From NCBI RefSeq assembly GCF_000317245.1, contig NZ_AJLJ01000361.1, positions 1-37,173 of the forward strand: a DNA stretch of 37,173 bases, written 5' to 3'. The position numbers were made by a program, and so were the translations under genes. Under the pieces are notes generated by a model. It saw only the letters and a program-made list of their open reading frames with translations, was not told the origin of the DNA and did not search any database. Shown piece after piece: positions 1 to 7,530 of this stretch. Numbering within the stretch: the stretch's first letter is position 1; each line of letters begins with the position of its first letter. Source of the stretch: Fischerella muscicola SAG 1427-1 = PCC 73103 (GTDB lineage: Bacteria > Cyanobacteriota > Cyanobacteriia > Cyanobacteriales > Nostocaceae).

Positions 1-1821
1 AAATCTTTAATTGCAATGGGTGACACCAAGAGCAAAATTCGCCTCAGACATGCAGATACCCACCAGTTTCTCACTCTTGAAGGACATACAAATTGGGTTC
101 GCTCAGTAGTCTTTAGTCCTGATGGCGAAATTTTAGCCAGCGCTAGCGATGACAAAACCTTAATGCTGTGGAACACCAGAACGGGTCAGCGCCTTAAGAC
201 TCTGACAGGACATAAAGAAAGAGTTTGGTCAGTGGCTTTTAGCCCAAATGGTAACACTTTAGCCAGTGCTGCTGAAGATCGCACAGTTAGACTTTGGAAT
301 ATTCACACTGGTGAATGTACCAACATTTTAGAAAGACATGTTGACTGGGTGCGAGCAGTCGCGTTTAGTCTAGATGGTAAGATTTTAGCTAGTAGTAGTG
401 ATGACAAAACTGTGATTTTATGGAATGCAAATACTGGTGAATATCTGAGAACCCTCAAGAAATGTAGTAGTAAAGTCAGGTCAGTAACTTTTAGTCCAGA
501 TAGCGAGATTTTAGCTAGTGGTAGTGATGACCATACAATCAGACTCTGGAATGTCCTCAATGGTCGTTACTTGAGAACTTTGGAAGGACACACTGATCGG
601 GTACGCTCAGTTGCTTTCAGTCCAGATGGCAATATTTTAGCTAGCGCCAGCGAAGACCATCACATCATTCTTTGGGACATCCACACAGGTCAACGCCTCC
701 AGACATTATCAGAACACACTGAGAGGGTTGGGTCAGTTACCTTTATTGATGACAATGTATTAATCAGTAGTAGTGATGATAAAACAGTGAAGTTGTGGGA
801 TGCTCACACTGGTCAATGTTTGAAAACTTTACAAGGTCACACTGATTGGGCTTGGTCAATAGTTTTTCATCCTCAACGTAATATTTTGGTCAGTGGTAAT
901 GAGGATAAAAGTGTCAAGCTCTGGGATACTGAGACTGGTGAAGCCTACAAAATTCTCTCAGGTCACACCAATAGGATACGTACGATTGCTGTAAGTTACG
1001 ATGGTAGCATAATCGCCAGTGGCAGTGATGACCAAAGTATTAGGTTATGGAATGTGCAAACTGGTCAACTCCTAAAGACTCTAGTAGGTCACACTGATCG
1101 AGTCTTGTGTCTTGCTTTTAGTCCAGGTGGCGATCGCCTTGTCAGTGGTGGTGATGACAAAGCTTTACGAATTTGGGACATAAGTACGGGAGAGTATCAC
1201 CCAACTCAAGAAAGTCATAAAAATTGGGTTTGGTCTATTACCTTCAGCCCTGATGGTAATACAATAGCTAGCGCGAGCGAAGATAGAACTATCAAACTTT
1301 GGGATGCAAATAGCGGTGCATGTCTCAAAATTTTCAGTGGACACAATGGCTGGGTGCGATCAGTTCGCTTTAGTCCAGATGGCAAACTTTTAGCCAGTGG
1401 TAGCGAAGATGAAACAGTCAAAATTTGGAAGGTAAATACTGGTGAGTGTCTGAAAACTTTCAAAGGAACAACTTCTTGGGTAAGGACTGTGGCTTTCAGT
1501 AGCAATGGCGATTTTCTTGCTGTTGGTGGGGAAAAACCGATAGTTGAGGTCTGGGATATTAATACTGGTCAAATTTTGACCACTTTTAGAGGACATCAAG
1601 AACGGATTTGGTCAGTAAATTTCAGTCTAAATAGTAACATTCTAGCTAGCAGTAGCGAAGATGGAACAATTAGACTTTGGAATGTGGAAATGGGGAAATT
1701 CTACAAATTATTAAGAGCGCCAAGACTTTACGAAGGCATGGATATTACAGGTGTAGTTAATCTTAACAAAGACCAGATAAATACCCTCAAAAATTTAGGA
1801 GCAATTAAAAACGATGAGTAA
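1..1821 (+). CDS. WD40-repeat protein, C-terminal part of a probable NB-ARC/STAND-type ATPase (5' partial)
   Basis: The reading frame is open to base 1, so the gene is cut by the window edge. The first ATG (base 16) is probably internal, because the residues around it (AMGDTKSKIRL) look like a beta-propeller strand, as in cyanobacterial NB-ARC-WD40 proteins, rather than an N terminus. About 13 full WD40 repeats follow (S/E-D-D/E-x-T-[IVL]-x-LW signatures from about residue 45 to 565). With the degenerate leading blade this makes 14, enough for two seven-bladed propellers. The C-terminal tail (RLYEGMDITGV, then a short helix ending NLGAIKNDE) is the usual end of this cyanobacterial family. Repeats 1, 5 and 12 are the most diverged. 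Likely role is ligand or partner sensing by the propellers, controlling an N-terminal effector/ATPase that is not visible here. The WD40 call is firm; the NB-ARC part is inferred. Confidence 0.93.
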   Translation, partial: KSLIAMGDTKSKIRLRHADTHQFLTLEGHTNWVRSVVFSPDGEILASASDDKTLMLWNTRTGQRLKTLTGHKERVWSVAFSPNGNTLASAAEDRTVRLWNIHTGECTNILERHVDWVRAVAFSLDGKILASSSDDKTVILWNANTGEYLRTLKKCSSKVRSVTFSPDSEILASGSDDHTIRLWNVLNGRYLRTLEGHTDRVRSVAFSPDGNILASASEDHHIILWDIHTGQRLQTLSEHTERVGSVTFIDDNVLISSSDDKTVKLWDAHTGQCLKTLQGHTDWAWSIVFHPQRNILVSGNEDKSVKLWDTETGEAYKILSGHTNRIRTIAVSYDGSIIASGSDDQSIRLWNVQTGQLLKTLVGHTDRVLCLAFSPGGDRLVSGGDDKALRIWDISTGEYHPTQESHKNWVWSITFSPDGNTIASASEDRTIKLWDANSGACLKIFSGHNGWVRSVRFSPDGKLLASGSEDETVKIWKVNTGECLKTFKGTTSWVRTVAFSSNGDFLAVGGEKPIVEVWDINTGQILTTFRGHQERIWSVNFSLNSNILASSSEDGTIRLWNVEMGKFYKLLRAPRLYEGMDITGVVNLNKDQINTLKNLGAIKNDE

Positions 1822-1839
1822 AAAGTCCAGACCAGCCTT

Positions 1840-1980
1840 AATCGATCTTGGGCGATCAGTGTGCAATGGCACCCAGAATTGTCCAAGGACGACCCCAACC
1901 ATCAACGTATTTTTCAAGCTTTTGTCGAAGCCACCCAAAATAAAACTAAAACAGGTTTATTAGAAAGTATAAATTACTGT
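1840..1980 (+). pseudogene. Remnant of a class I glutamine amidotransferase-like (peptidase C26/PuuD-type) gene
   Basis: Read in the same frame as the preceding WD40 gene, the bases after its stop encode WAISVQWHPELSKDDPNHQR and then IFQAFVEATQ. VQWHPE is the conserved His-x-Glu part of the class I glutamine amidotransferase triad, and the W favours the gamma-glutamyl-GABA hydrolase (C26) branch. A short C-terminal helix follows, as in that family. There is no start codon, nucleophile Cys or upstream domain; only about 45 C-terminal residues remain, so this is a gene fragment. The rearrangement that removed the rest may have joined the WD40 gene to this position. Identification rests on a short motif, so confidence is moderate. 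Confidence 0.5.
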
Positions 1981-2005
1981 TGATTGTAATATATAATCTA
2001 ATATT

Positions 2006-2737
2006 TTAAAACGCTCTTATTAAGTTTTCTAAACCCGACCAAAGCATATCCAGCCCAGAAGCCATCTTCCTTGCTCCTTCTATTGTTGGTTGTAGTAATT
2101 CTGGAGAACGTATCAAAATAATTTTGCTGAGTTCTTGCGCTTCTTTGGCATGTCTTTCTTCCACACCTTCAGAAAAACATTCAGAAAAATATTGTTCTTC
2201 TTTAATACGAGGAAAACAATGAGAAAGACTATTCATTAATGCTCGCATCCAATTATCTGCAAACATTTCGATCACGCACCAAGGTCCCAATGATTTTGGG
2301 TATATTTCCCGCACTAAAGAAACGAAATCAGCAGTGATGGGATCGAGTTCTGTTCGTAAAACATCTACACTACCAAAATCCTCATCATCAATTAATAAAT
2401 TTGCACCTATATTGGCAAAAGCACGACTCAATTGATAATGGTGTGTGTCACCGTATTTGAGACTATCATCATCACTAATAATTCTTAGCTTCCGCACTCG
2501 TAATGCTGGACTATCAAGGTATGGAACAAAGTAAACCATCACACGAGTAGCATGACAAGCTGCTTGATACCTGATATATAAATTTCCCAATAAATCGGCA
2601 GAACTAAGCTTTTCTGGTGAGATTTGTGCGAGATAGGAAAAAAACGAATGCTTTGATGGCAGATGTTCTTCGTAAAGTTCATCTAAAAATTTTTGAAACT
2701 TTTCCCCTGCATTTTGTGCGCGATTTTGTGTTTGCAT
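2006..2737 (-). CDS. Heme-oxygenase-fold protein, possible iron-containing redox enzyme
   Basis: The 243-residue protein is all-helical in appearance with no signal peptide. Its pattern resembles the heme-oxygenase-like/TenA-like superfamily (Haem_oxygenas_2-type 'iron-containing redox enzymes'). Candidate metal ligands are D97/H99/H100 (YGDTHH), E157 (VIEMFADNW) and E193/E194/H196 (GVEERHAKEA). The EExH-like motif in the last third is typical of diiron members. ATG start at 2737, no alternative upstream. It stands alone: the gene fragment lies beyond its 3' end and the riboswitch gene is divergent, so context gives no pathway. No substrate can be assigned. A metal-free TenA-like helical protein is the main alternative. 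Confidence 0.5.
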   Translation of the reverse strand: MQTQNRAQNAGEKFQKFLDELYEEHLPSKHSFFSYLAQISPEKLSSADLLGNLYIRYQAACHATRVMVYFVPYLDSPALRVRKLRIISDDDSLKYGDTHHYQLSRAFANIGANLLIDDEDFGSVDVLRTELDPITADFVSLVREIYPKSLGPWCVIEMFADNWMRALMNSLSHCFPRIKEEQYFSECFSEGVEERHAKEAQELSKIILIRSPELLQPTIEGARKMASGLDMLWSGLENLIRAF

Positions 2738-3070
2738 AATCCATATTAATTTTGGTATAGAGTTTATAACAAGAAAATATCTTGTGTAAAAAATTTATAA
2801 TTATTTACTTACTCTCTAAGAATAGCTGAGAGATTTAAGTTTGGGCTGAGATTTAGATTTTATTGATTTTTTATAAATTCTATTAATAGTATTTTATTCT
2901 AAAATTTTATAGATTTATGTTAGATGATACTTCAGTTAATTTTTTGAGTTACTTTAACTGACTTGAAAGAGTAAATAAGATCTCATATTTTTACTTAAAA
3001 ACAAGTTTTAACAGTCATTCAATAATTGAATATTTACTAACTATATTCTAAATATTTTAGATGGGCTGCA
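2738..3070. other. AT-rich divergent spacer without a gene
   Basis: This very AT-rich stretch separates the heme-oxygenase-like gene (-) from the riboswitch-controlled gene (+). It presumably holds both promoters, but I cannot single out convincing -35/-10 boxes among the many A/T runs. No reading frame looks coding. Confidence 0.5.
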
Positions 3071-3103
3071 AGATCCCCGACTTCTTCAAGAAGTCGGGGA
3101 TCT
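3071..3103. repeat. Dispersed palindrome, GATCCCCGACTTC family, copy 1
   Basis: Perfect inverted repeat: 16-bp arms (AGATCCCCGACTTCTT and its complement) around one central C. A near-identical palindrome occurs at 26805-26837, and a decayed half-copy begins near 30243. It lies about 90 bp upstream of the riboswitch, so it could act as a terminator or mRNA hairpin, but the dispersed copies suggest a mobile repeat. Confidence 0.8.
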
Positions 3104-3194
3104 CACCCCTCACAACTTCTCATAACTTTTGCGATAGACCACTAGCAAAGTTTAAAGACGTGTTGTTTCAATACATTTCGGTTAAGATCAAAAA

Positions 3195-3310
3195 GATTCG
3201 GTTCTAGTGGGGAGCAGCCACTAGAGGTAACGGGGAAAGTCCGGTGGAAATCCGGCGCTGTCCCGCAACTGTGAACTTAACAAAAGTAAGTCAGGATGCC
3301 CGCCGAAGTT
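3195..3310 (+). promoter_or_regulatory. Cobalamin (adenosylcobalamin-type) riboswitch
   Basis: The diagnostic elements appear in order: a G-rich stem-loop region (GTGGGGAGCAGCCACTAG), the conserved core with GGGGAAAGTCCGGTG, GAAATCCGGCGCTG and TCCCGCAACTGTG (3232-3273), then the B12 box AGTCAGGATGCCCGCC (3289-3304). Outer strands TTCGG (3197-3201) and CCGAA (3303-3307) close the P1 helix. The aptamer ends about 33 nt before the ATG at 3343, and the ribosome site GCGAGG lies between, so B12 probably blocks translation initiation or elongation of the downstream DUF1636 gene. The aptamer is certain from sequence; the mode of control is inferred. Confidence 0.95.
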
Positions 3311-3342
3311 GATTTCACTTGTAAAATATCTGCGAGGTACAG

Positions 3343-3768
3343 ATGACCACAACTACAAATACTTCTGCAATTTCTACACATAACAACACTTCACACCCCT
3401 CTCATACTCTATTTGTGTGCAAAACTTGTGCTAGTGTCTGGCAAGATGGCAAACGAGTTGGTGAGAGTGGTGGACAAAAATTATTAAACCAGCTTCAGGA
3501 ATTAGCTCAAGATTGGCATCTCAAAGAAGATTTTCCGATTCAAGAAGTAGAATGCATGAGTGCTTGCAGTCATTCTTGTGTTGTCGCCTTCGCTGGTTCT
3601 GGAAAACTAACTTATATGTTTGGAGATTTACCAGTAGATGATAGTGCAGCTGCCATTCTCGAATGTGCGAGCAAATATTATGATAAACCTGATGGTTTGT
3701 TACCTTGGTCAGAACGTCCTGAACCCCTCAAAAAGGGTATTTTAGCAAGAATTCCCTCATTGTCTTGA
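3343..3768 (+). CDS. DUF1636 family cysteine-rich protein, B12-riboswitch controlled
   Basis: 141 residues with a low-complexity Thr/Ser/His N terminus (about 1-22) and then a thioredoxin-like ferredoxin-type domain. Cysteines C26-x2-C29 and C71-x3-C75-x3-C79 are well placed to hold a [2Fe-2S] cluster or another metal, which is the DUF1636 pattern. The start is the ATG at 3343, preceded by GAGG at 3334. It is the only gene behind the cobalamin riboswitch, so it is expected to be made when B12 is scarce and may serve corrinoid synthesis, cobalt handling or a B12-independent bypass. The exact biochemical role is not established for the family as far as I know. The 20-bp tandem array begins 2 bp after its stop. 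Confidence 0.85.
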   Translation: MTTTTNTSAISTHNNTSHPSHTLFVCKTCASVWQDGKRVGESGGQKLLNQLQELAQDWHLKEDFPIQEVECMSACSHSCVVAFAGSGKLTYMFGDLPVDDSAAAILECASKYYDKPDGLLPWSERPEPLKKGILARIPSLS

Positions 3769-3770
3769 AG

Positions 3771-3950
3771 TTAAATCAGGTTTCTGAGTTTTAAATCAAG
3801 TTTCTGAGTTTTAAATCAGGTTTCTGAGTTTTAAATCAAGTTTCTGAGTTTTAAATCAAGTTTCTGAGTTTTAAATCAAGTTTCTGAGTTTTAAATCAAG
3901 TTTCTGAGTTTTAAATCAAGTTTCTGAGTTTTAAATCAGGTTTCTGAGTC
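3771..3950. repeat. Tandem array, nine contiguous 20-bp units
   Basis: The unit is TTAAATCARGTTTCTGAGTT, repeated nine times without spacers. Units 1, 3 and 9 carry GG where the other six carry AG, and the last unit ends in C instead of T. A decayed tenth unit may follow (GTAAATGAGCTTCACAAGTC, 3951-3970). The array fills the gap between the convergent DUF1636 gene and TPR-ATPase gene. It contains no spacers, so it is not a CRISPR, and the near-identity of the units suggests recent expansion by slippage or unequal exchange. Confidence 0.97.
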
Positions 3951-4040
3951 GTAAATGAGCTTCACAAGTCATCAGGCAGATTTTTCACCCAAAAATCTAG
4001 CTTTTATTTCGTAAATCTCTTAGCGACGCACTCAGAATAT

Positions 4041-4062
4041 GAGACGCGATTTATCGCGTCTC
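4041..4062. repeat. Dispersed palindrome, GAGACGCGAT family
   Basis: Perfect arms GAGACGCGAT/ATCGCGTCTC around TT. Related palindromes sit at 7249-7277, 7316-7343, within 10670-10773, and at 18503-18537 and 30104-30131. Here it lies between convergent genes and could double as a transcription stop, although no T-run follows. Confidence 0.75.
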
Positions 4063-4112
4063 TACATGACAAAATTATGCCGAAAAATCCTTAAGCAATA
4101 TTGCCCGATCGC

Positions 4113-6680
4113 CTATTCTAGAGCAATCAATGTTTTAAACCGCTCATCTGTGAGAAATTTTTGAAAGCTGGAGTTAGTTTTTACTGTCTTGCGACATTCA
4201 GGATTGAGACTAATGGCTCGTTGTAAGCTTTCAAGGGCTAATTCAAGATTTTCTTGCAAAGCATAACAGCAAGCCTTGTTGTAATGAGCTTCAAAAGAAT
4301 CAGGAACTAGTGCAATTGCTTTGTTAAGGCTAATTAGCGCTTCTTGATAAGAACCTAATTTATTTAGCGCATTACCTCGGCTGTACCAGGCTTGGTAATT
4401 GTGAGGTTGAATAGCTAGTGCTTTCTCGTAGCAAACTACTGCTTCTTTGTAGTCTCCCAAATTTCCCAGAACCACACCCCGGTTATAACAGGCTTCGTAA
4501 TAATCAGGCTTGATGGCGAGTGCTTTGTCGTAGGAAGCTAATGCTTCTTGATATTTGCCTAAAGAGTATAGTCCATTTCCTCGGTTGTACCAGGCTTTGT
4601 AATGGTTGGGTGCGATCGCCACTGCTTTATCACAGGATGTCACTACTTCCTCGTGTAAGCCTAAAGAATATAGTGCGACACTGCGGTTGTACCAGGCTTG
4701 ATCATAGTCTGGCTTAATCAGCAGCACTTTGTCGTAAGCAGCAATTGCGTCTTCGTAGTGTCCTAAAAAGTACAATGCATTGCCCTTGTTATACCAAGCT
4801 TGATAATGTTCGGGTTTGATTAGTACTACTTTTTCACAGGATGTGACTACTTCCTCGTATAACCCTAACAAGTATAGGACGACACTGCCGTTGTACCAGG
4901 CTTGGTAATAGTCGGGTTTGAGCGCCAGCGCTTGGTCGTAGGAAGCAACTGCCTCATCGTAGTGTTTTAATAAATATAATGCGTTGCCCCTGTGATACCA
5001 AGCTTGGTGATGATCACTTTTGAGTGCCAGAACTTTATCGTAGCAAGCAACTGCTTCTTGATAGCGTCCCAAGTTCTCTAGTGCTTGACATCGGCTGTAA
5101 TCAGCTTGGTAATAGTCTGGTTTGATCGCTAGGGCTTTGTCATAGGAAGCTACTGCTTCTTGATCACGTCCCAAAAAGTACAATGCGACGCCTCGGTTAT
5201 ACCAAGCTTGATCTAGATCAGATTTGATGGCAAGCGCTTGATCATAAGAATCAACTGCTTCCTCATAGCATCCCGATAGGTGCAATGCTAGGCTCCGGTT
5301 ATACCAACCTTGATAAGAATCACTCTGAAGAGCTAAGGCTTTGTCATAGGATGCAACTGCTTCTTCATAACTCCCTAACAAGTATAGAAGGACACCTCTG
5401 TAAAACCAGATACCAGAGATTTCCCGGTTGAAGTTGAGGAGTTGATCGAAGCAAGTTAAGGCTTCTTGGGGGTGATTTAAGTTTAATAGTTGGCAGGCAA
5501 AATTAAAGAGTTTACCCAGCATTTGCTGTGGGTATTTATTTGTTAGCCGTAAAACCAACTCGGATAAGGGGCTAACATATTCATCAACTTCTATTTGCTT
5601 ACCTTTGGCTGCTATTTGGCGATCGCGCGAATTAAGGATAAATTCACTTTCAATCAAATCATTGAGAACTCGGCGAATCAGCCAACGATGCTGTAACTGT
5701 TGCTGGGAGTGATCCCCCATCATTAATAAAACTGTTGGCTCTAGGATAAATCGCTCAACTGACAGATGCAATTGTTGTAGCAAATCTATGGCATCGTAAA
5801 CATATTTGCTAGCTGGGTGTTTTTTGATTGCATCGGCGTAGCATTTTTCCCAAGTGTCTTGGCAATCATAAATGTAATTGCTGGAGGTTAAAGATAGACT
5901 TTGGTTTCTCAACCGCCGGAGATTGGCGATCGCATTCATGAAAGTAGAGTCATTTTTTTGTGCGATCGCCACATATTCTTCTTCGCTACTTTTAATGTTA
6001 GTTTGCGGGACAGTATTACTCAATAGCTGAACAATTGCTGTATCTTCCGGTTTTGCTAGTTCATAAACCTGAAAATGTTGCCATTGTTGTTTTTCCCATT
6101 CAGTTGCTGAATTTACTAACTCTGTTTCATTGCGAGCAGTAGCAATTACCCGTATTTTATCCTGACCGCAGAACCGTTCATAAACTTCTAGAACTCGCCA
6201 CAATTGTTGTTGCGACGGTATAGTCAAAGGAGCTAATTCAGATTCTTTCAGTCCGGGGGGTAGTTTGGGGAGAGTGTAATGTAGTCTCTGATTCAGATCG
6301 TCAAGTAAAAACAGCAACTTGCGATTAGCACCGATTTTTTGCAATTGTTCTTGATTTGGCTCATTAATCCATCCATCGGATTTGAGCCAGAGAACTGTCC
6401 AACCTTCTCGGTTATAAAGTTGTGCTAATTCAACTGCTTCTCGCGTTTTTCCGATTCCTGCTTGTCCGACAATCAAAAGCCGACGAAATTCTTCTAATTT
6501 ATTTTCTAATTCTCGTCGCACATTTCGATCAGATCGCCTGATTTGATATGGAATGGAGAAATCTGCTAAGGGATCATTGGTATCTGCACCAAAAACCACA
6601 GATAATACATTTCCATTGGGTTTGATAACCTCAAAAGGGAAAATGAATGGAGGTATTTGCCTAATCCGCCTCTGTTGCAT
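4113..6680 (-). CDS. P-loop NTPase (STAND-like) with 12 C-terminal TPR repeats
   Basis: From the ATG at 6680 this is 855 residues; an in-frame GTG at 6692 would add four (residue numbers here count from that GTG), and neither has a clear ribosome site. After a short N-terminal segment come a Walker A (GQAGIGKT, 76-83), a Walker B (LLFLLDDLN, about 126-133) and a sensor-like IATARNETE, i.e. an AAA/STAND-type switch ATPase. A helical linker follows, then about 12 TPRs of 34 residues (from about 415 to 825), highly alike with AWYNRGxALYxLGxYxEA signatures. The tail FQKFLTDERFKTL is a common TPR-protein end. No membrane segment is visible. By family analogy it is a signalling or scaffold ATPase in which the TPRs recognise a partner; no specific function can be read. 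Confidence 0.88.
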   Translation of the reverse strand: MQQRRIRQIPPFIFPFEVIKPNGNVLSVVFGADTNDPLADFSIPYQIRRSDRNVRRELENKLEEFRRLLIVGQAGIGKTREAVELAQLYNREGWTVLWLKSDGWINEPNQEQLQKIGANRKLLFLLDDLNQRLHYTLPKLPPGLKESELAPLTIPSQQQLWRVLEVYERFCGQDKIRVIATARNETELVNSATEWEKQQWQHFQVYELAKPEDTAIVQLLSNTVPQTNIKSSEEEYVAIAQKNDSTFMNAIANLRRLRNQSLSLTSSNYIYDCQDTWEKCYADAIKKHPASKYVYDAIDLLQQLHLSVERFILEPTVLLMMGDHSQQQLQHRWLIRRVLNDLIESEFILNSRDRQIAAKGKQIEVDEYVSPLSELVLRLTNKYPQQMLGKLFNFACQLLNLNHPQEALTCFDQLLNFNREISGIWFYRGVLLYLLGSYEEAVASYDKALALQSDSYQGWYNRSLALHLSGCYEEAVDSYDQALAIKSDLDQAWYNRGVALYFLGRDQEAVASYDKALAIKPDYYQADYSRCQALENLGRYQEAVACYDKVLALKSDHHQAWYHRGNALYLLKHYDEAVASYDQALALKPDYYQAWYNGSVVLYLLGLYEEVVTSCEKVVLIKPEHYQAWYNKGNALYFLGHYEDAIAAYDKVLLIKPDYDQAWYNRSVALYSLGLHEEVVTSCDKAVAIAPNHYKAWYNRGNGLYSLGKYQEALASYDKALAIKPDYYEACYNRGVVLGNLGDYKEAVVCYEKALAIQPHNYQAWYSRGNALNKLGSYQEALISLNKAIALVPDSFEAHYNKACCYALQENLELALESLQRAISLNPECRKTVKTNSSFQKFLTDERFKTLIALE

Positions 6681-7008
6681 GTAACACCACACAAGTCTAA
6701 CAACGGCAGTAACTTAGGGTATGAGCAGCGTAGAGAAGAAGAATACTAAATAGTCCACCAAAAATTTTGTTGCACTTGGGTAAAAGCTAAAGGAGAATTT
6801 TGATTCTTTTCCCTCCCTGTCACCTCACCCTAAATCTCCACTTTTTTGAAGAGTGGAGGGTAGATTTCCCCGGTTAATATCTATCAATTTTGGCTTGGTG
6901 AAATATATAGTTAATCCTTCATGAACTTGATAAAATTCTGAGTTGCTCACCCGAACGCTTGAAAATCTCAGCCCAAAAATATTTAATTGGCGTATTTAAA
7001 TTCTCTGT
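6681..7008. other. Spacer upstream of the TPR-ATPase gene
   Basis: No convincing gene. It should hold the promoter of the leftward ATPase gene. The only structure I see is a 7-bp stem CTCCACT/AGTGGAG with a T-rich loop at 6836-6858. Confidence 0.4.
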
Positions 7009-7212
7009 TTGAAACCTGAACAAAAGGCATTATCCCAAATTTGCAACTTGGCGGTTTCAATCAAGTTAGACAAACTCAATCCACTGGTACGAGTTTATAT
7101 AAAAATACCAGGTGGAATCTGCCTGTATAACTGCGATTTGCGATCGCCAGGGATTTTTTGCACATATGAGATGCTTCCTGAGCAAGTTACTCAAATATTA
7201 TCCCATAAATAA
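7009..7212 (+). CDS. Possible small protein of unknown function
   Basis: A 67-residue frame starting at TTG just after an in-frame stop (6997). It has no ribosome-binding site, but its composition is protein-like, with a Cys-containing segment near the middle (GGICLYNCDLRSPGIFC) and no strong hydrophobic stretch. It lies alone in a repeat-rich spacer. It may be a genuine short gene or a remnant whose start was lost. I recognise no family. Confidence 0.25.
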   Translation: MKPEQKALSQICNLAVSIKLDKLNPLVRVYIKIPGGICLYNCDLRSPGIFCTYEMLPEQVTQILSHK

Positions 7213-7248
7213 ATAAATCAGAATATTTATAAGTATGTCGGTACAAAT

Positions 7249-7277
7249 GTAAAGATGTAGCATTGCTACGTCTCTAC
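7249..7277. repeat. Dispersed palindrome, imperfect (GTAAAGATGTAGCA / TGCTACGTCTCTAC)
   Basis: 14-bp arms with two mismatches around one base. It belongs to the same broad family of GTAGAGACG-ended palindromes as the neighbouring perfect copy at 7316-7343. Confidence 0.7.
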
Positions 7278-7315
7278 TGATACCATTTTACGTTAATCAC
7301 GATACACATAAATTT

Positions 7316-7343
7316 GTAGAGACGCGAAATTTCGCGTCTCTAC
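7316..7343. repeat. Dispersed palindrome, perfect 14+14 bp (GTAGAGACGCGAAA / complement)
   Basis: Perfect 28-bp palindrome with no central spacer. Partly inverted flanks (GATACACATAAA on the left, TGTATTTGTATC on the right) suggest it may be the core of a slightly larger inverted-repeat element. Confidence 0.8.
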
Positions 7344-7385
7344 ACCGTCTGTATTTGTATCAAAATTTTAGTGAAACGATATTAT

Positions 7386-7519
7386 GATATCTTGCACCAC
7401 CCCATATCTCGCCTCAGAATTAATTCTGAGGCTAATAGCATAAGTCCGTTTTAACGGACTCAAACACTGTCCTAGTCAGATTTATTTATTGGCGGGATGA
7501 AAAGCTGATGCAAGATATG
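7386..7519. mobile_element. MITE-like element with two internal palindromes
   Basis: Inverted ends GATATCTTGCA (7386-7396) and TGCAAGATAT (7509-7518) bracket about 134 bp with no coding frame. Inside are a perfect 22-bp palindrome (arms GCCTCAGAATT, 7411-7432) and an 18-bp one (arms AGTCCGTT, 7443-7460). This looks like a small non-autonomous element or the decayed ends of an insertion sequence. No target duplication is evident. Confidence 0.55.
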
Positions 7520-7530
7520 ATGTAACTTGC

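Noticed and set aside
303..1599. Minus-strand open frames across the WD40 gene
   Set aside because: They mirror the periodic WD40 repeats and have no protein-like features of their own.
3771..3950. CRISPR array
   Set aside because: The 20-bp units are directly contiguous with no spacers and no cas genes are nearby.
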